Positions 45,401 to 53,326 of a DNA stretch of 64,000 bases are shown here, piece after piece. Origin of the DNA: a virus; the IMG/VR virus record IMGVR_UViG_3300009159_000062, positions 1 through 64,000 of that record; one strand, given 5' to 3'. Under the pieces are notes generated by a model. That model was not told the DNA's origin and searched no databases. It saw nothing but the letters and a program-made list of their open reading frames with translations. Position 1 is the first letter of the stretch; each line of letters opens with the position of its first letter. The position numbers were made by a program, and so were the translations under genes.

Positions 45401-46070
45401 TTGCCTCTACGCATTTGGTAATTCCTGATAAAGCAATAGTACTTGGAAGTGGTAAAGATGTTGCCCCTAAAGAAGTTGTATTAAAATTTTCTGAGCATTG
45501 GCCTAGCGTAAATCCATTAGTAAAAATCTTATAGTTGTCAATATTGGATGCGCCACCATTAAACTCAATTTTTATTAATGGCCTAAAAGATGTGCTCTGA
45601 GATGGGTATGTGGAGTTGTGAGATAAAAAAATCCATTTTTGTGAAATATCAGTTACATACTTTGTAATGCTTTCTACTGTTTCTCCAGAGGATGTGTCAT
45701 TATATTCAAACCCTATCGATATTGACTTTAAGTATGCACTTTCAGTATAAAAATAACATCCAGATGTTAGGGTTGCTAGGCTGGAATTTAATTCATCTAA
45801 ATCAATTAGGTCTGCACCTACAAATTTTATTTCCTTAGAAACTTCTAGGAAATCATCAAATTGTATTTCATTTAAGTAACTACTTAAAAATGGTTTGTTT
45901 AAATCTGTATTGCTTGTAGTTACAGATGAGTCTAAAAAGTTCCATCCAGCCAAATTTCTTTGATTATTGGATACTAAAGATAAATAATCAACATTATCAT
46001 CTAGCGACCACAACCCTATTGGATGTTCGGCAAAAATTTTTTCTGCATAAAGGTTTGATTGAATAGACAT
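42480..46070 (-). CDS. Giant LamG-like virion protein
   Basis: At 1196 residues it is the second largest head-side gene and lies upstream of portal, an unusual place for an adhesin. The sequence shows at least two concanavalin/LamG-like units: KDYTVEMWMRINSD...QNTASLIVNGEQVI (about 280-400) and a second around 510-640 (GLSAVIKFDLNKD, KIYIGANQNGNENFEGKFYK), with a possible third at the C-terminus (INGNLVKDPVIEAKEWAVFG). Such units bind glycans. It might decorate the head or be a fibre. A TGA TAAAAT promoter stands 9 nt before the start. Confidence 0.65.
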   Translation of the reverse strand: MSIQSNLYAEKIFAEHPIGLWSLDDNVDYLSLVSNNQRNLAGWNFLDSSVTTSNTDLNKPFLSSYLNEIQFDDFLEVSKEIKFVGADLIDLDELNSSLATLTSGCYFYTESAYLKSISIGFEYNDTSSGETVESITKYVTDISQKWIFLSHNSTYPSQSTSFRPLIKIEFNGGASNIDNYKIFTNGFTLGQCSENFNTTSLGATSLPLPSTIALSGITKCVEANSYISGIKNGYYLINNNRLCAKNTSVPMAYGSDSVTKIIPNAGMPSLIIPGFGFLNETGRYKDYTVEMWMRINSDIKEPTRIFGPIGSEDGLYVEDAFISLSIGKHFASHYVGEWYRPMLIQITITQNTASLIVNGEQVIILNLKQSELELPLEFNDSGKELDWLGFYSYEDVSPYEIDCIAVYSYIVPTLIAKKRLAYGQAVISPETINSAYGASSIYIDYPYSEYTSNYSYPNNGSWNQGISDNMSATEKTLSLSTHKLPTLFLDDKTELNFVSDNYDIQDETKTYFSFRPNSAWNNKKTYAYFDNFSMIDDEIHGLSAVIKFDLNKDNVQTIFTVYDLNTENYFKATLEDLEIKYYFYYDNNLTTLNVFDEISLDTYIPVGFKLDKMISYFGSNLDEFFGNKNSLKIYIGANQNGNENFEGKFYKFHIFSNYNVNTVSQHFLNNGLCNIDLGEDFLNHIATYTLQGFLHYNNYYLDISSAGYWEDYIPLSYFASYVDDPSGKRIYDLDMLQFNIDYPSPTIVYSTEQTASWDYDSLELEYDHTVQRTYAQLDNALFSGWENYQDIEQKSTKTYFYNTESSSIKSYISFQYITAGANKNFKNFTYVSPIRNDKILNMSNYSNWQNTVFEVADNTIIYPPAGLNFNDLAIVVHLVTNLQGTQYKNIGLKKLEISSQAFDHNSAKSIGTRFGLPIYPYKKTGIYFDYKAKNPISITKESVPYLYSTRKSGIEIRGSFSPFINRGIGIPLNRSTSNNYKISAFQMWLRYDFDKFPYGATQVCELQHKNDTIQFYVSAVSEKGDRGKLFALNKSTGQAVNGLAFYINGNLVKDPVIEAKEWAVFGVSFANSLDLNNFLGSINLNGPFVFNSITNYQATDLQEIQSKIYRPWLRIKNNGIFDLFWSYWYSSYNWNGVLVAESSELYGVDPSIVYKKYIGRNKIVVDSNTTESLNFVGDSIKIFSDTAWQTKTEIPV

Positions 46071-46090
46071 TGTTAGTCTATTTTATCATA

Positions 46091-46690
46091 TTAAAGGTTT
46101 TTAAACCTTGGATTTCCCCAAGTGATCTCGTTGTATTTTAATCCAGGGTACGGAGACTCTCCTACTGGAGCATTCCAAAAATCAGAAACAAATAAGTCGC
46201 CCTCATCTATTGTGGTTATCTCTCTTTGAAACTCTTCTGTCTCTGGAAATATAACGCAGTCTCCTGGCTTTAGATCTACGGCAATTTTATAGTTTTTAAA
46301 TTTAAGTTCTCCCCCCGTATGTGAGTCTGTCCATTTTAAGATAGACCTAAATACATTCTTTGGTCTATTTGTAGACCATTGCATAGGAAAAGTTCTTTCA
46401 TTGGTAAGTCTAAAAATATAACTTTTTCCAAGAATTGGAGGATCATAAAAAATTTTAGTCATGTCACTAACCGCAACCCCTATTGCAGTTGCATATTTTT
46501 CAAAAACAGCAACAACCTCTCTTGTCATATCTCCATATGTGGCGATGTCAAATTCAACATTATGTTGTGAGTATAGTGGATCATGAAGAGGAATGTGATC
46601 CTCTTTGGTTTGAAACTTTACACTATTAATAAAGTCTTGAACTAACTGAATATCTTCTGCTGTAGCAACATTAATTATTTGATAGTTCAT
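46091..46690 (-). CDS. Degenerate 2OG oxygenase-like (DSBH) protein
   Basis: Start ATG 46690 (MNYQIINVATAED) overlaps the ribonucleotide reductase stop as ATGA; the frame is open to 46723. The 199-residue sequence has the shape of a Fe(II)/2OG oxygenase (GGELKFKNYKIAVDLKPGDC, VIFPETEEF, DLFVSDFW), but the expected HxD reads S-T-N in MQWSTNRP and the distal His is Arg in REITTI. It therefore looks like a catalytically dead double-stranded beta-helix protein. It may bind a ligand or structure the virion. Confidence 0.65.
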   Translation of the reverse strand: MNYQIINVATAEDIQLVQDFINSVKFQTKEDHIPLHDPLYSQHNVEFDIATYGDMTREVVAVFEKYATAIGVAVSDMTKIFYDPPILGKSYIFRLTNERTFPMQWSTNRPKNVFRSILKWTDSHTGGELKFKNYKIAVDLKPGDCVIFPETEEFQREITTIDEGDLFVSDFWNAPVGESPYPGLKYNEITWGNPRFKNL

Positions 46691-48717
46691 GATGTTTTTA
46701 TCTCGCAATAGTCTGTAGTGCAATACATTTCGCCTTGAGCCTCAAGGTTTTCTGCTCCATCATAAATAGCAGACCAGTTAATCTTGCCAATTTTGCCAAC
46801 ATACTCACTGTAATCTTTTTCTGTAATTTCTGTGTATGGTTGCTGTGGATAAGTTTTATTTCCCATTGGAAGAAATGAAACTGCCTTTAATTGGCCTTCG
46901 TACATATTAAGGGCTGGAGCAATAAACTTTGTCTCTTCTTCTTTATCAAAAGAAAGAGTTACAGAAACACCATTGTCTGACCAATATTTTTGAGCAGTTG
47001 CTGCCAAACCAATTTTCTCAAATAGGCTAACTTGTTTCTCAGAACGTTTGTGTCCTGATGCTACTGGGAAATAAACTACTTGAGTATTTGCTGAAACAAG
47101 GTCTGGTTCAATTTTATATCCCGCTGCTTTAAATAAATGTATCATTGGGTCAGTGTTACCAAAACGAATTGCACGAAGATAAAATGCACCGCCTGGCCCC
47201 CAGTGAACTCCAGGGGTGGCACCAGAGAGAAGTGAAACAGATCCTGATGGCTTAACTGTTGTTACACGAACCGACTCACGAACACATAGCCATTCTGAAT
47301 AGGAATGGTCATACTTACGAATTGTTTTGTAACCTTCATCCATCCATTCACGAATAACTGGAAGTCCATGCTCGTCAGCAAATGCAGCAATACCTGTAAG
47401 AGATGTGCCAATGCGTCGATTACGTTGCATGATACCGTTTGTAATTGGCCAGTGTGTTGGCATAAGCGTAACAGTTTTTCCATACAAGTAAGCAAACTTC
47501 AATGTCTTTAAAAAATCTTCTTTTGAATTATGGCGATTAAGGTGAACCTCTACCAAAGTACAAAGTTCATAAGATTCTAATGGTTGTTCTGCACAGGGAT
47601 TAAAACCCATAACACGTGCATCTTTGTAGTCTGGGGCATCTGCAAGACGGCCATAGTCACGAGCAACTCCAAGCCAAATAAAACCTGGCTCTCCATTATC
47701 GGCAATTAAATCTACATAGTCTTCATATTTTGTTCCAACCTCGGCAGCAATAGAATTATTACTCATCCATGCCCAACCTGGTTTATCTGGATTATAGGAG
47801 TTTCTCTCTGCAAAAACTTCTGGATTCTTGAGATTAATGAAGTCTTTATCTTCTGGGGTTCCTAGTGCAAGAGTTGCAGAACGGCGAACATTTCCAGAAA
47901 CAACACAAGTTCCAATAAGGTTTACAATGTCAACAATTGCACGACTATCAAGTGGCTCAGTCGCTCTAGAGCCTACAACATTCCTGATACGTGTATGAAG
48001 GTCAATAAGTGGTTCAGGACCGCTAGCGACCCCTCCAAAGCCCTTAATTGGTGCTCCTAGAGGACGGATAAGGTCGTAATTAAATTCCTGGATTGATTGA
48101 TTTTGACGCAAAAATGAATTAATCAAAAGTCTTACTGACTCTACCCAGCCTTCACGAGTATCTGGAATTTCATAAATGGATGCTGGTTCTGTTGGGGCAT
48201 AAATAAACATTTGTTTTTCTTGTCCAAGGGTATCAAATCCAACTCCAATGCCTAGCATTAAAGCATCCATAACCCATGCAAATAATGCTCCTGGATCGTT
48301 ACGATCAATATCTCTTGTTGAGACCATTGCACAATTTTGAAGGGATGCAGAGTTGCGCTTCTCCATAGTCATAGGAGTACCAAATGCCCAAAGACCTCGA
48401 CCTGGCGGAGTCCATTTAAGATTAAACATTCTTTCGTAAGCCTCTTGTGCTGACTTTTGAGCCTTATAGTCATTCCAGGGAAGGCGGTTTTCTTTGGCAT
48501 GATTTTTTTGTACTGAGTACATGCCTTCAATTACACGCTTACAAACCTCGTACCATCTTTCTTTAGTTCCATCTTCTTTCATTCGAGAATATGTTCGAAT
48601 AAAGGTGATCTCTCCTAGTGAGTTAGTAGCAGCATCTTTAAAACCAAAGGGTGCTTCAAGTTTTTGATAACTCTCTATAAAATCTGATGATAGTTTAAAA
48701 GAAAAAAAGTCTGACAT
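46687..48717 (-). CDS. nrdJ: Class II (B12-dependent) ribonucleotide reductase
   Basis: I choose ATG 48717 (MSDFFSFKLSSD), with GGAG nine bases upstream; the frame opens at 48732. The 676-residue enzyme makes deoxynucleotides. The active-site loop NPCAEQPLESYELC puts Cys and Cys 11 residues apart with the CxE motif, as in the monomeric class II enzymes. ASLQNCAMVST holds the other redox Cys and a C-terminal YCTTDYCE pair shuttles electrons. It needs adenosylcobalamin from the host. A TGC TATACT promoter lies at 48749-48757. No thioredoxin gene is in the window. Confidence 0.92.
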   Translation of the reverse strand: MSDFFSFKLSSDFIESYQKLEAPFGFKDAATNSLGEITFIRTYSRMKEDGTKERWYEVCKRVIEGMYSVQKNHAKENRLPWNDYKAQKSAQEAYERMFNLKWTPPGRGLWAFGTPMTMEKRNSASLQNCAMVSTRDIDRNDPGALFAWVMDALMLGIGVGFDTLGQEKQMFIYAPTEPASIYEIPDTREGWVESVRLLINSFLRQNQSIQEFNYDLIRPLGAPIKGFGGVASGPEPLIDLHTRIRNVVGSRATEPLDSRAIVDIVNLIGTCVVSGNVRRSATLALGTPEDKDFINLKNPEVFAERNSYNPDKPGWAWMSNNSIAAEVGTKYEDYVDLIADNGEPGFIWLGVARDYGRLADAPDYKDARVMGFNPCAEQPLESYELCTLVEVHLNRHNSKEDFLKTLKFAYLYGKTVTLMPTHWPITNGIMQRNRRIGTSLTGIAAFADEHGLPVIREWMDEGYKTIRKYDHSYSEWLCVRESVRVTTVKPSGSVSLLSGATPGVHWGPGGAFYLRAIRFGNTDPMIHLFKAAGYKIEPDLVSANTQVVYFPVASGHKRSEKQVSLFEKIGLAATAQKYWSDNGVSVTLSFDKEEETKFIAPALNMYEGQLKAVSFLPMGNKTYPQQPYTEITEKDYSEYVGKIGKINWSAIYDGAENLEAQGEMYCTTDYCEIKTS

Positions 48718-48748
48718 ATGCGTAATCTCCATTTACTGTAATTGCTTA

Positions 48749-48757
48749 AGTATAGCA
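48749..48757 (-). promoter_or_regulatory. Extended -10 promoter for nrdJ
   Basis: TGC TATACT, about 31 bases before ATG 48717. Confidence 0.55.
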
Positions 48758-48802
48758 GAGTTTTATAAAACTAAAAACTCTACATAAAGTATAGATATAG
48801 AG

Positions 48803-48946
48803 TTATTGAAATCTAACAACTGAACTATCTTTAGACCTACACTTATTACATACATTATACATTGTTTTTGTATAAGGACAATGAATTTTTTCTTTTTTAT
48901 GTAAACTGAATAGGCAAATTAATTTATTTATACTTATTTTTTTCAT
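48803..48946 (-). CDS. Small Cys-rich protein, 47 residues
   Basis: The frame MKKISINKLI... ends at TAA 48803. HCPYTKTMYNVCNKC has a His-Cys and a CxxC pair, a possible small zinc site. It follows the 2OG-like gene after 3 bases. The ribosome site is weak. It fills most of an otherwise gene-free stretch of 232 bases. Moderate confidence. Confidence 0.5.
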   Translation of the reverse strand: MKKISINKLICLFSLHKKEKIHCPYTKTMYNVCNKCRSKDSSVVRFQ

Positions 48947-48949
48947 AAA

Positions 48950-49600
48950 TTATAAAGGCATCCATTTATTTGGCTTTACTCCAACTAGACTATTCATTGG
49001 TGTAATATCATATGCAATTGTTATTCTCTTACTATCAAAAAACCAGTCATCTCTTCCATGTGGGTGCCCAGTTTCTGAAAGAATTGCTCGATTATTTTTA
49101 TTCACATTCTCAAAAACATTATTCTTTTCTTTGTTAATTTGATAAAAAGTAGAAGATGGCTCTGCCTCTACACAATAATATCCATGAAACCAAGGAGCCC
49201 CTAGGCCATCAGAATGATCATGAAAATGAGAAGGATGTTTTAATGGATTGACACCATTGCTTCCAATTGTTTTAAGGTCTGAGTTAAACCATCCATGAAT
49301 TAGATATTTTTGACTATCAAAATCAATGCCATAGTATTCACAGGCCTGCATAGTTAATTTTTTTAATGCTTCTTTTAGTTTAAATATTTCTGGATTAACA
49401 AAAGTAAATATGTTATAGTAATTAATTCCCAATTGAGTGAGTGTGCCTGGCTGATTCCTATCATACTTTTTTAAAATATCACTTGGAACTGATAAAATAT
49501 TCTCTGTAAAAATTTTTTCTTCTATTTCAGATAAATATTGTTTTAATGACTCTAAGTCATTGTCTAATGTAACATCAAAAAACTTATGGCTTGGTTTCAT
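48950..49600 (-). CDS. 2OG-Fe(II) oxygenase-like protein, tandem copy 2
   Basis: ATG 49600 (MKPSHKFFDV) overlaps the upstream stop as ATGA, so it is the likely start; the frame is open to 49627. The 216-residue protein has an iron-site-like HFHDHSD followed by PWFHGYYCVEAEPS and a distal GHPHGRDDWFFDSKRITIAYD. This is the putative 2OG-Fe(II) oxygenase pattern in which a Cys-containing strand follows the first His. It is a near copy of the gene upstream at 49597-50244. Confidence 0.7.
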   Translation of the reverse strand: MKPSHKFFDVTLDNDLESLKQYLSEIEEKIFTENILSVPSDILKKYDRNQPGTLTQLGINYYNIFTFVNPEIFKLKEALKKLTMQACEYYGIDFDSQKYLIHGWFNSDLKTIGSNGVNPLKHPSHFHDHSDGLGAPWFHGYYCVEAEPSSTFYQINKEKNNVFENVNKNNRAILSETGHPHGRDDWFFDSKRITIAYDITPMNSLVGVKPNKWMPL

Positions 49601-50244
49601 GCTAGTGGAATCCAATGCTGTTCCCATTCTGGCATTATTCCCTTATGTGGTATTACGTCATAGGCTACTGTTATTCTTGGGCCTTCCCAATTCCAGTCTG
49701 CCATAGCATGAGGGTGCCCAGTTTCTGAAAGAATGGCTCTATTATTTTTATTGATATTCTCAAAATCTTTATCAAAAACTTTATAATGAGTTGTTGATGG
49801 CTCTGCCTTTACACAATAATAACCGTGAAACCATGGTGCTCCAGAGCCTCCATGTTCATGCCAATCTAATTTTCCAACATGATTGTAGTTAATATTAAAC
49901 CAACCCTGAACCCAAAAATCTTCTTTTTCAAAGTCAATTCCGTAGTATTCACAGGCTTCGAATGTCATTGATCTTACTGATCTAAATAATTTATGAATTG
50001 CTGGATGATAAAATTGAAATACATTGTACTTGTTCCATTTGCTAGTCGTTATGCTTCCAGAGGTATCCCAGAGTGTTTTTTCTCCCTGATCATTTTTTAA
50101 TATTTCCCCATTTTTAATGCGGTCATATTGTTTTCCTAAAAATAATGACAAATCGTCTAAGTCAGAGTTTAAATTTCTTTCAAAAAATTTATGCGTAACG
50201 CTAGTATTAATGCTAGTGCTTTTTAAAGGTACGTTGTCGTACAT
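49597..50244 (-). CDS. 2OG-Fe(II) oxygenase-like protein, tandem copy 1
   Basis: A 215-residue protein with His129-x-His131 in DWHEHGGSG, then PWFHGYYCVKAEPS and distal His177/His179 in ETGHPHA with Arg190. Compared with copy 2, long stretches are identical in protein and partly in DNA (the 3' half near ILSETGHPH). GGGAGAT precedes the start, and a TGA TATACT promoter lies at 50268-50276. Likely a hydroxylase of unknown target. Confidence 0.7.
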   Translation of the reverse strand: MYDNVPLKSTSINTSVTHKFFERNLNSDLDDLSLFLGKQYDRIKNGEILKNDQGEKTLWDTSGSITTSKWNKYNVFQFYHPAIHKLFRSVRSMTFEACEYYGIDFEKEDFWVQGWFNINYNHVGKLDWHEHGGSGAPWFHGYYCVKAEPSTTHYKVFDKDFENINKNNRAILSETGHPHAMADWNWEGPRITVAYDVIPHKGIMPEWEQHWIPLA

Positions 50245-50267
50245 TTTATCTCCCGTCTTTTTATATT

Positions 50268-50276
50268 AGTATATCA
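50268..50276 (-). promoter_or_regulatory. Extended -10 promoter for tandem 2OG genes
   Basis: TGA TATACT, 23 bases before ATG 50244, which has GGGAG upstream. Confidence 0.55.
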
Positions 50277-50292
50277 TATAAAAAAATGAGAT

Positions 50293-51516
50293 TTATTTAT
50301 TGTGAGTTAAATAATCTCCAGCAATAAACCAGTCTTGTGGTTCACAACTAAATGATAGAACGGTATGTGATGTATCGTCTGTGTCTATTGATGTTACTGG
50401 AACTTCAATAATTGACCCATCTTCTGCTACCTTGATTAATGTGTCTCCGATAGCAACTCCACCTGCTTCAATAAATACATAGAACGGATTGCCTTTAATA
50501 AACATTGGGTGATTTAAAGAAAACTTTGAGTTGCTTTCTCCGTTAAAATAAATAACCTCTTGGACAATTGATGGGACTATTGCGGTAACAGTTACGTCAA
50601 CAAGACCAGTACTAGTTGTAGTTGGTATTGCAATACTTCTCCAGTCAGAATCTGTTTGATCTCCATCGCCCAATGGTAACTCTGCTATGCCTATTGTTCT
50701 CATTTGATCATCAATTTGTATATCTTTTGCTGCAATTGTTCCACCTGGTACTCTAATTAAAGTGTCTTCATGAACGCATGGTCCAACTGACCAAGGCGTA
50801 AAGCCAAATGCGCCGAATGGAGTGAATCCAAACGGGGTGAATCCAAACGGGGTGAATCCAAACGGGGTGAATCCAAAAGCACCGAATGGAGCAAATCCAA
50901 ATGGTGTGAATGAGAATGATGTAAGTGTTGCAGAATATTCAGAGTATTCTGAATTTCCATTAGCATTATTTGCTCTTACACGATAAGCCTGAGCAGTTCC
51001 TGCTTCTTGTCCCACAGAAACAGAAGTTGATCCTGTGTTGCCAGATTTGCTATCATTTGATTCCCAATCATAACTAGTAATTGCTGAGCCACCAGTTGCA
51101 GGGGCTGTCCAAGAAACATCATCTGTTGCTGCTGAGCCTTGAGCAGTTGCAGTAGGTGCTGATGGTTTATTTGGAACAGTTGTTGCAGTAATGCTATTAG
51201 ATGCTGCGGATGCTGGAGAATTTCCAATTGAGTTTGTTGCTATGACTGTAAATGTATATGCTGTGTCTGATTGTAAACCAGTTACAGATATAGGAGAAGA
51301 TGATCCAGTACCAGTATATGATCCTGGAGTGGATGTTACTGTATAAGATGTGGCAGCAAGTGAGTTTGCTGGCAAAGAAAATGTTACATCTGCCCGTCCA
51401 TTATTGTATGCACGTCCAGATGGGACATTTGTTGCGCTAACTGACTCTGGGGCTAATGGCTCCACAAAGTCATTTGATGCTTGGGACTTTCTGCCCGTTC
51501 TCTTACCTGATGCCAT
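50293..51516 (-). CDS. FN3-FN3-(GFTPF)n-Hint tail protein
   Basis: A 407-residue modular protein. Two FN3-like domains (about 15-110 and 110-200) precede a GFTPF-type repeat (about 200-245), then a Hint domain from Cys247 to the end (161 residues). The Hint shows an intact start (GPC followed by VHEDTL), the conserved SLNHPMF histidine block and a C-terminal YLTHNK, so the catalytic Cys, His and terminal His-Asn are all present. Only one residue follows the Asn. It should cleave at Cys247, possibly transferring the adhesive N-terminal part to another nucleophile. The Hint is a close copy of that at 60704-61552. Confidence 0.82.
   Translation of the reverse strand: MASGKRTGRKSQASNDFVEPLAPESVSATNVPSGRAYNNGRADVTFSLPANSLAATSYTVTSTPGSYTGTGSSSPISVTGLQSDTAYTFTVIATNSIGNSPASAASNSITATTVPNKPSAPTATAQGSAATDDVSWTAPATGGSAITSYDWESNDSKSGNTGSTSVSVGQEAGTAQAYRVRANNANGNSEYSEYSATLTSFSFTPFGFAPFGAFGFTPFGFTPFGFTPFGFTPFGAFGFTPWSVGPCVHEDTLIRVPGGTIAAKDIQIDDQMRTIGIAELPLGDGDQTDSDWRSIAIPTTTSTGLVDVTVTAIVPSIVQEVIYFNGESNSKFSLNHPMFIKGNPFYVFIEAGGVAIGDTLIKVAEDGSIIEVPVTSIDTDDTSHTVLSFSCEPQDWFIAGDYLTHNK
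50788..50920 (-). repeat. GFTPF tandem repeat in FN3-Hint protein
   Basis: A 15-base unit coding G-F-T-P-F repeats; at 50830-50875 three copies are identical in DNA (ccaaacggggtgaat). It links FN3 domains to the Hint domain and is partly broken by AFGF and FAPFG variants. Confidence 0.8.
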
Positions 51517-51540
51517 TATCTACTCCTTTAATTTTGTTTG

Positions 51541-53274
51541 TTATGCTGAAAGATCGCCGAATACTACCCAAGAATCAGTTGCACGCTTAAATAGTGTACA
51601 AGATGACCACCGTGTTCGTAGTTTTAGGCCTGGGGTAGAGTTAACAGTAACTCCGCTATCTCCTGCAATTGTAACCTGTCCTGTTCCTGTCTGAAGAATA
51701 TCCAGAGTAGTTCCGACTGGGTAAGCAACTGCGCTATTTAGTGGGATAGTAATTGTTGTTCCTGATGCTGAATTTACTTCAATTAAAGAATCTCTTTCAG
51801 ATGTTGCTGAAAGTGTGTATGAAGCAGTCTTAGAAATAATTGGTGTCCGTGAAGGCACGCCTTCTTTTGTTTGTGTTCCATCTGTATACGCAATACCATT
51901 TGCAGCAACAGTTACAAGACCTGTAAATGTTGGGCTAGCAATCGGGGCTTTTGCAGAAAGATCTGTTGTGAGACCTGAAATTTTAGACTGTGCAATTGCT
52001 GCTGAAGCATTAATATCTTCGTTAAGAATTGTTCCATCAAGAATCATTGTTGAAGTTACTGTTCCTGTTGGAAGAGTGACTGTTCCTGTAAATGTTGGTG
52101 AAGCAAGTGGTGCTTTTAATGCAATTGCGTTTGCAGTTGTTGCTGCAAAATTAGCATCATCACCCAGTGCTGCTGCAAGTTCATCAAGAGTATTTAGAAG
52201 TCCTGGTGCAGAATTAGTTAATATAGCAATTTCTTGCTGCACAAACGCTGTAGTAGCAATCTGTGTTGTATTAGTTAATGTATTTGCTGTTGGTGCAGTT
52301 GGAGTACCAGTAAGTGTTGGTGAAGCAAGTGGAGCCTTAAGATCAAGGGCTGTTTGTGTAGCACTTGAAACTGGCTTGTTGGCATCTGTTGTATTATCAA
52401 CATTTCCAAGACCTACATGTGACTTTGTAACACCAGATACTGTTCCAGTAAATGTTGGTGAAGCAATAGGTGCATATGTGGTTGCTGCTGTTGAAGACTC
52501 AAGTTTTGCTGAAAGATTAGAAACTAAATCTGTAATCTTAGATTGAGCAATTCCATTTGCTAATTTAGCATCTGTTACTGCTCCGTCTTTAATTTTTGCT
52601 GTTTCTACAGAATCAGTAGCAAGTTTTGCTGCTGTAACTGCTCCGCTTGCAATCTTTGCTGTCTCTACTGCATCAGAAGCAATCTTTGCTGCTGTTACTG
52701 CGGTGTTGGCAATCTTGGCATCAGTTACAGATCCGTTTACTGGTGTACGCTCATTAGTAAGTGCTGCGTTGTCATTATAAACAAGGTTTAGAGTATTAGA
52801 AATACCGTGAACACTTGTATTTGCTGATGTATGTGCACTTGCATTGCCAGTCAGCCAAGATATTTCTGAAGTTGTGTTGGCAGTTAAGTTAGTAACATTA
52901 CTTGTTAGGTCTGATATTGAGTTTGAATTTATTGCTATAGTATTCTGTAAACCATTTAAACTTGTTGTAACGGTATATGCATAGTTTGCATCTCCGTTAA
53001 TCGAATTTGCTAACTCCCAAATACTATTAAGGGCGTTTGGAGCATTTCCAACTAGGTCTGCGACTGCTGCGTCTACTAGGCCTTGAACTTCTGATGAGTC
53101 AAATACTATAGATGCATCTACGAAGTATGCTAGGCTTGTCCAAGCACTTGATCCGTTACCCATTTTAAATTTATTTGTATCTGTTTCAAAACCAATTTCA
53201 CCTGCTGCTAGAGTTGGGTTTGCTGCAGTCCATTGTGCTGCAGTTCCTCTGCGCTGTTGCATTCTTGTTGCCAT
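51541..53274 (-). CDS. Tail fibre protein with collagen-like TANT repeats
   Basis: A 577-residue fibre. The start MATRMQQRRGTAAQWTAANP followed by TLAAGEIGFETDTNKFKMGN is the standard phage fibre head. The middle has repeated AKIANTAVTAAKIASDAVET, then APLASPTLTGTPTAPTAN and similar SPTFTG units typical of long fibres. The C-terminal 95 residues (DILQTGTGQVTIAGDSGVTV) form a module shared with 61552-62172. A GGAGGC ribosome site and a TGT TATAAT promoter (53311-53319) stand upstream. Confidence 0.8.
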   Translation of the reverse strand: MATRMQQRRGTAAQWTAANPTLAAGEIGFETDTNKFKMGNGSSAWTSLAYFVDASIVFDSSEVQGLVDAAVADLVGNAPNALNSIWELANSINGDANYAYTVTTSLNGLQNTIAINSNSISDLTSNVTNLTANTTSEISWLTGNASAHTSANTSVHGISNTLNLVYNDNAALTNERTPVNGSVTDAKIANTAVTAAKIASDAVETAKIASGAVTAAKLATDSVETAKIKDGAVTDAKLANGIAQSKITDLVSNLSAKLESSTAATTYAPIASPTFTGTVSGVTKSHVGLGNVDNTTDANKPVSSATQTALDLKAPLASPTLTGTPTAPTANTLTNTTQIATTAFVQQEIAILTNSAPGLLNTLDELAAALGDDANFAATTANAIALKAPLASPTFTGTVTLPTGTVTSTMILDGTILNEDINASAAIAQSKISGLTTDLSAKAPIASPTFTGLVTVAANGIAYTDGTQTKEGVPSRTPIISKTASYTLSATSERDSLIEVNSASGTTITIPLNSAVAYPVGTTLDILQTGTGQVTIAGDSGVTVNSTPGLKLRTRWSSCTLFKRATDSWVVFGDLSA

Positions 53275-53310
53275 TTATATTGCCTCCGTGGGTAATAAAC
53301 TTATGATGTA

Positions 53311-53319
53311 ATTATAACA
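53311..53319 (-). promoter_or_regulatory. Extended -10 promoter for long fibre gene
   Basis: TGT TATAAT, 36 bases before ATG 53274. Confidence 0.55.
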
Positions 53320-53326
53320 GATATTT

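Noticed and set aside
50788-50920. CRISPR-like array
   Set aside because: The 15-base units are contiguous and in frame, with no spacers.
50293-51516. True splicing intein
   Set aside because: Only one residue follows the terminal Asn, so there is no C-extein to splice.
51815-52546. Long plus-strand open frame of 243 codons opposite the fibre gene
   Set aside because: It mirrors the repetitive fibre gene, has no ribosome site and low-complexity Val/Ala/Ser composition.
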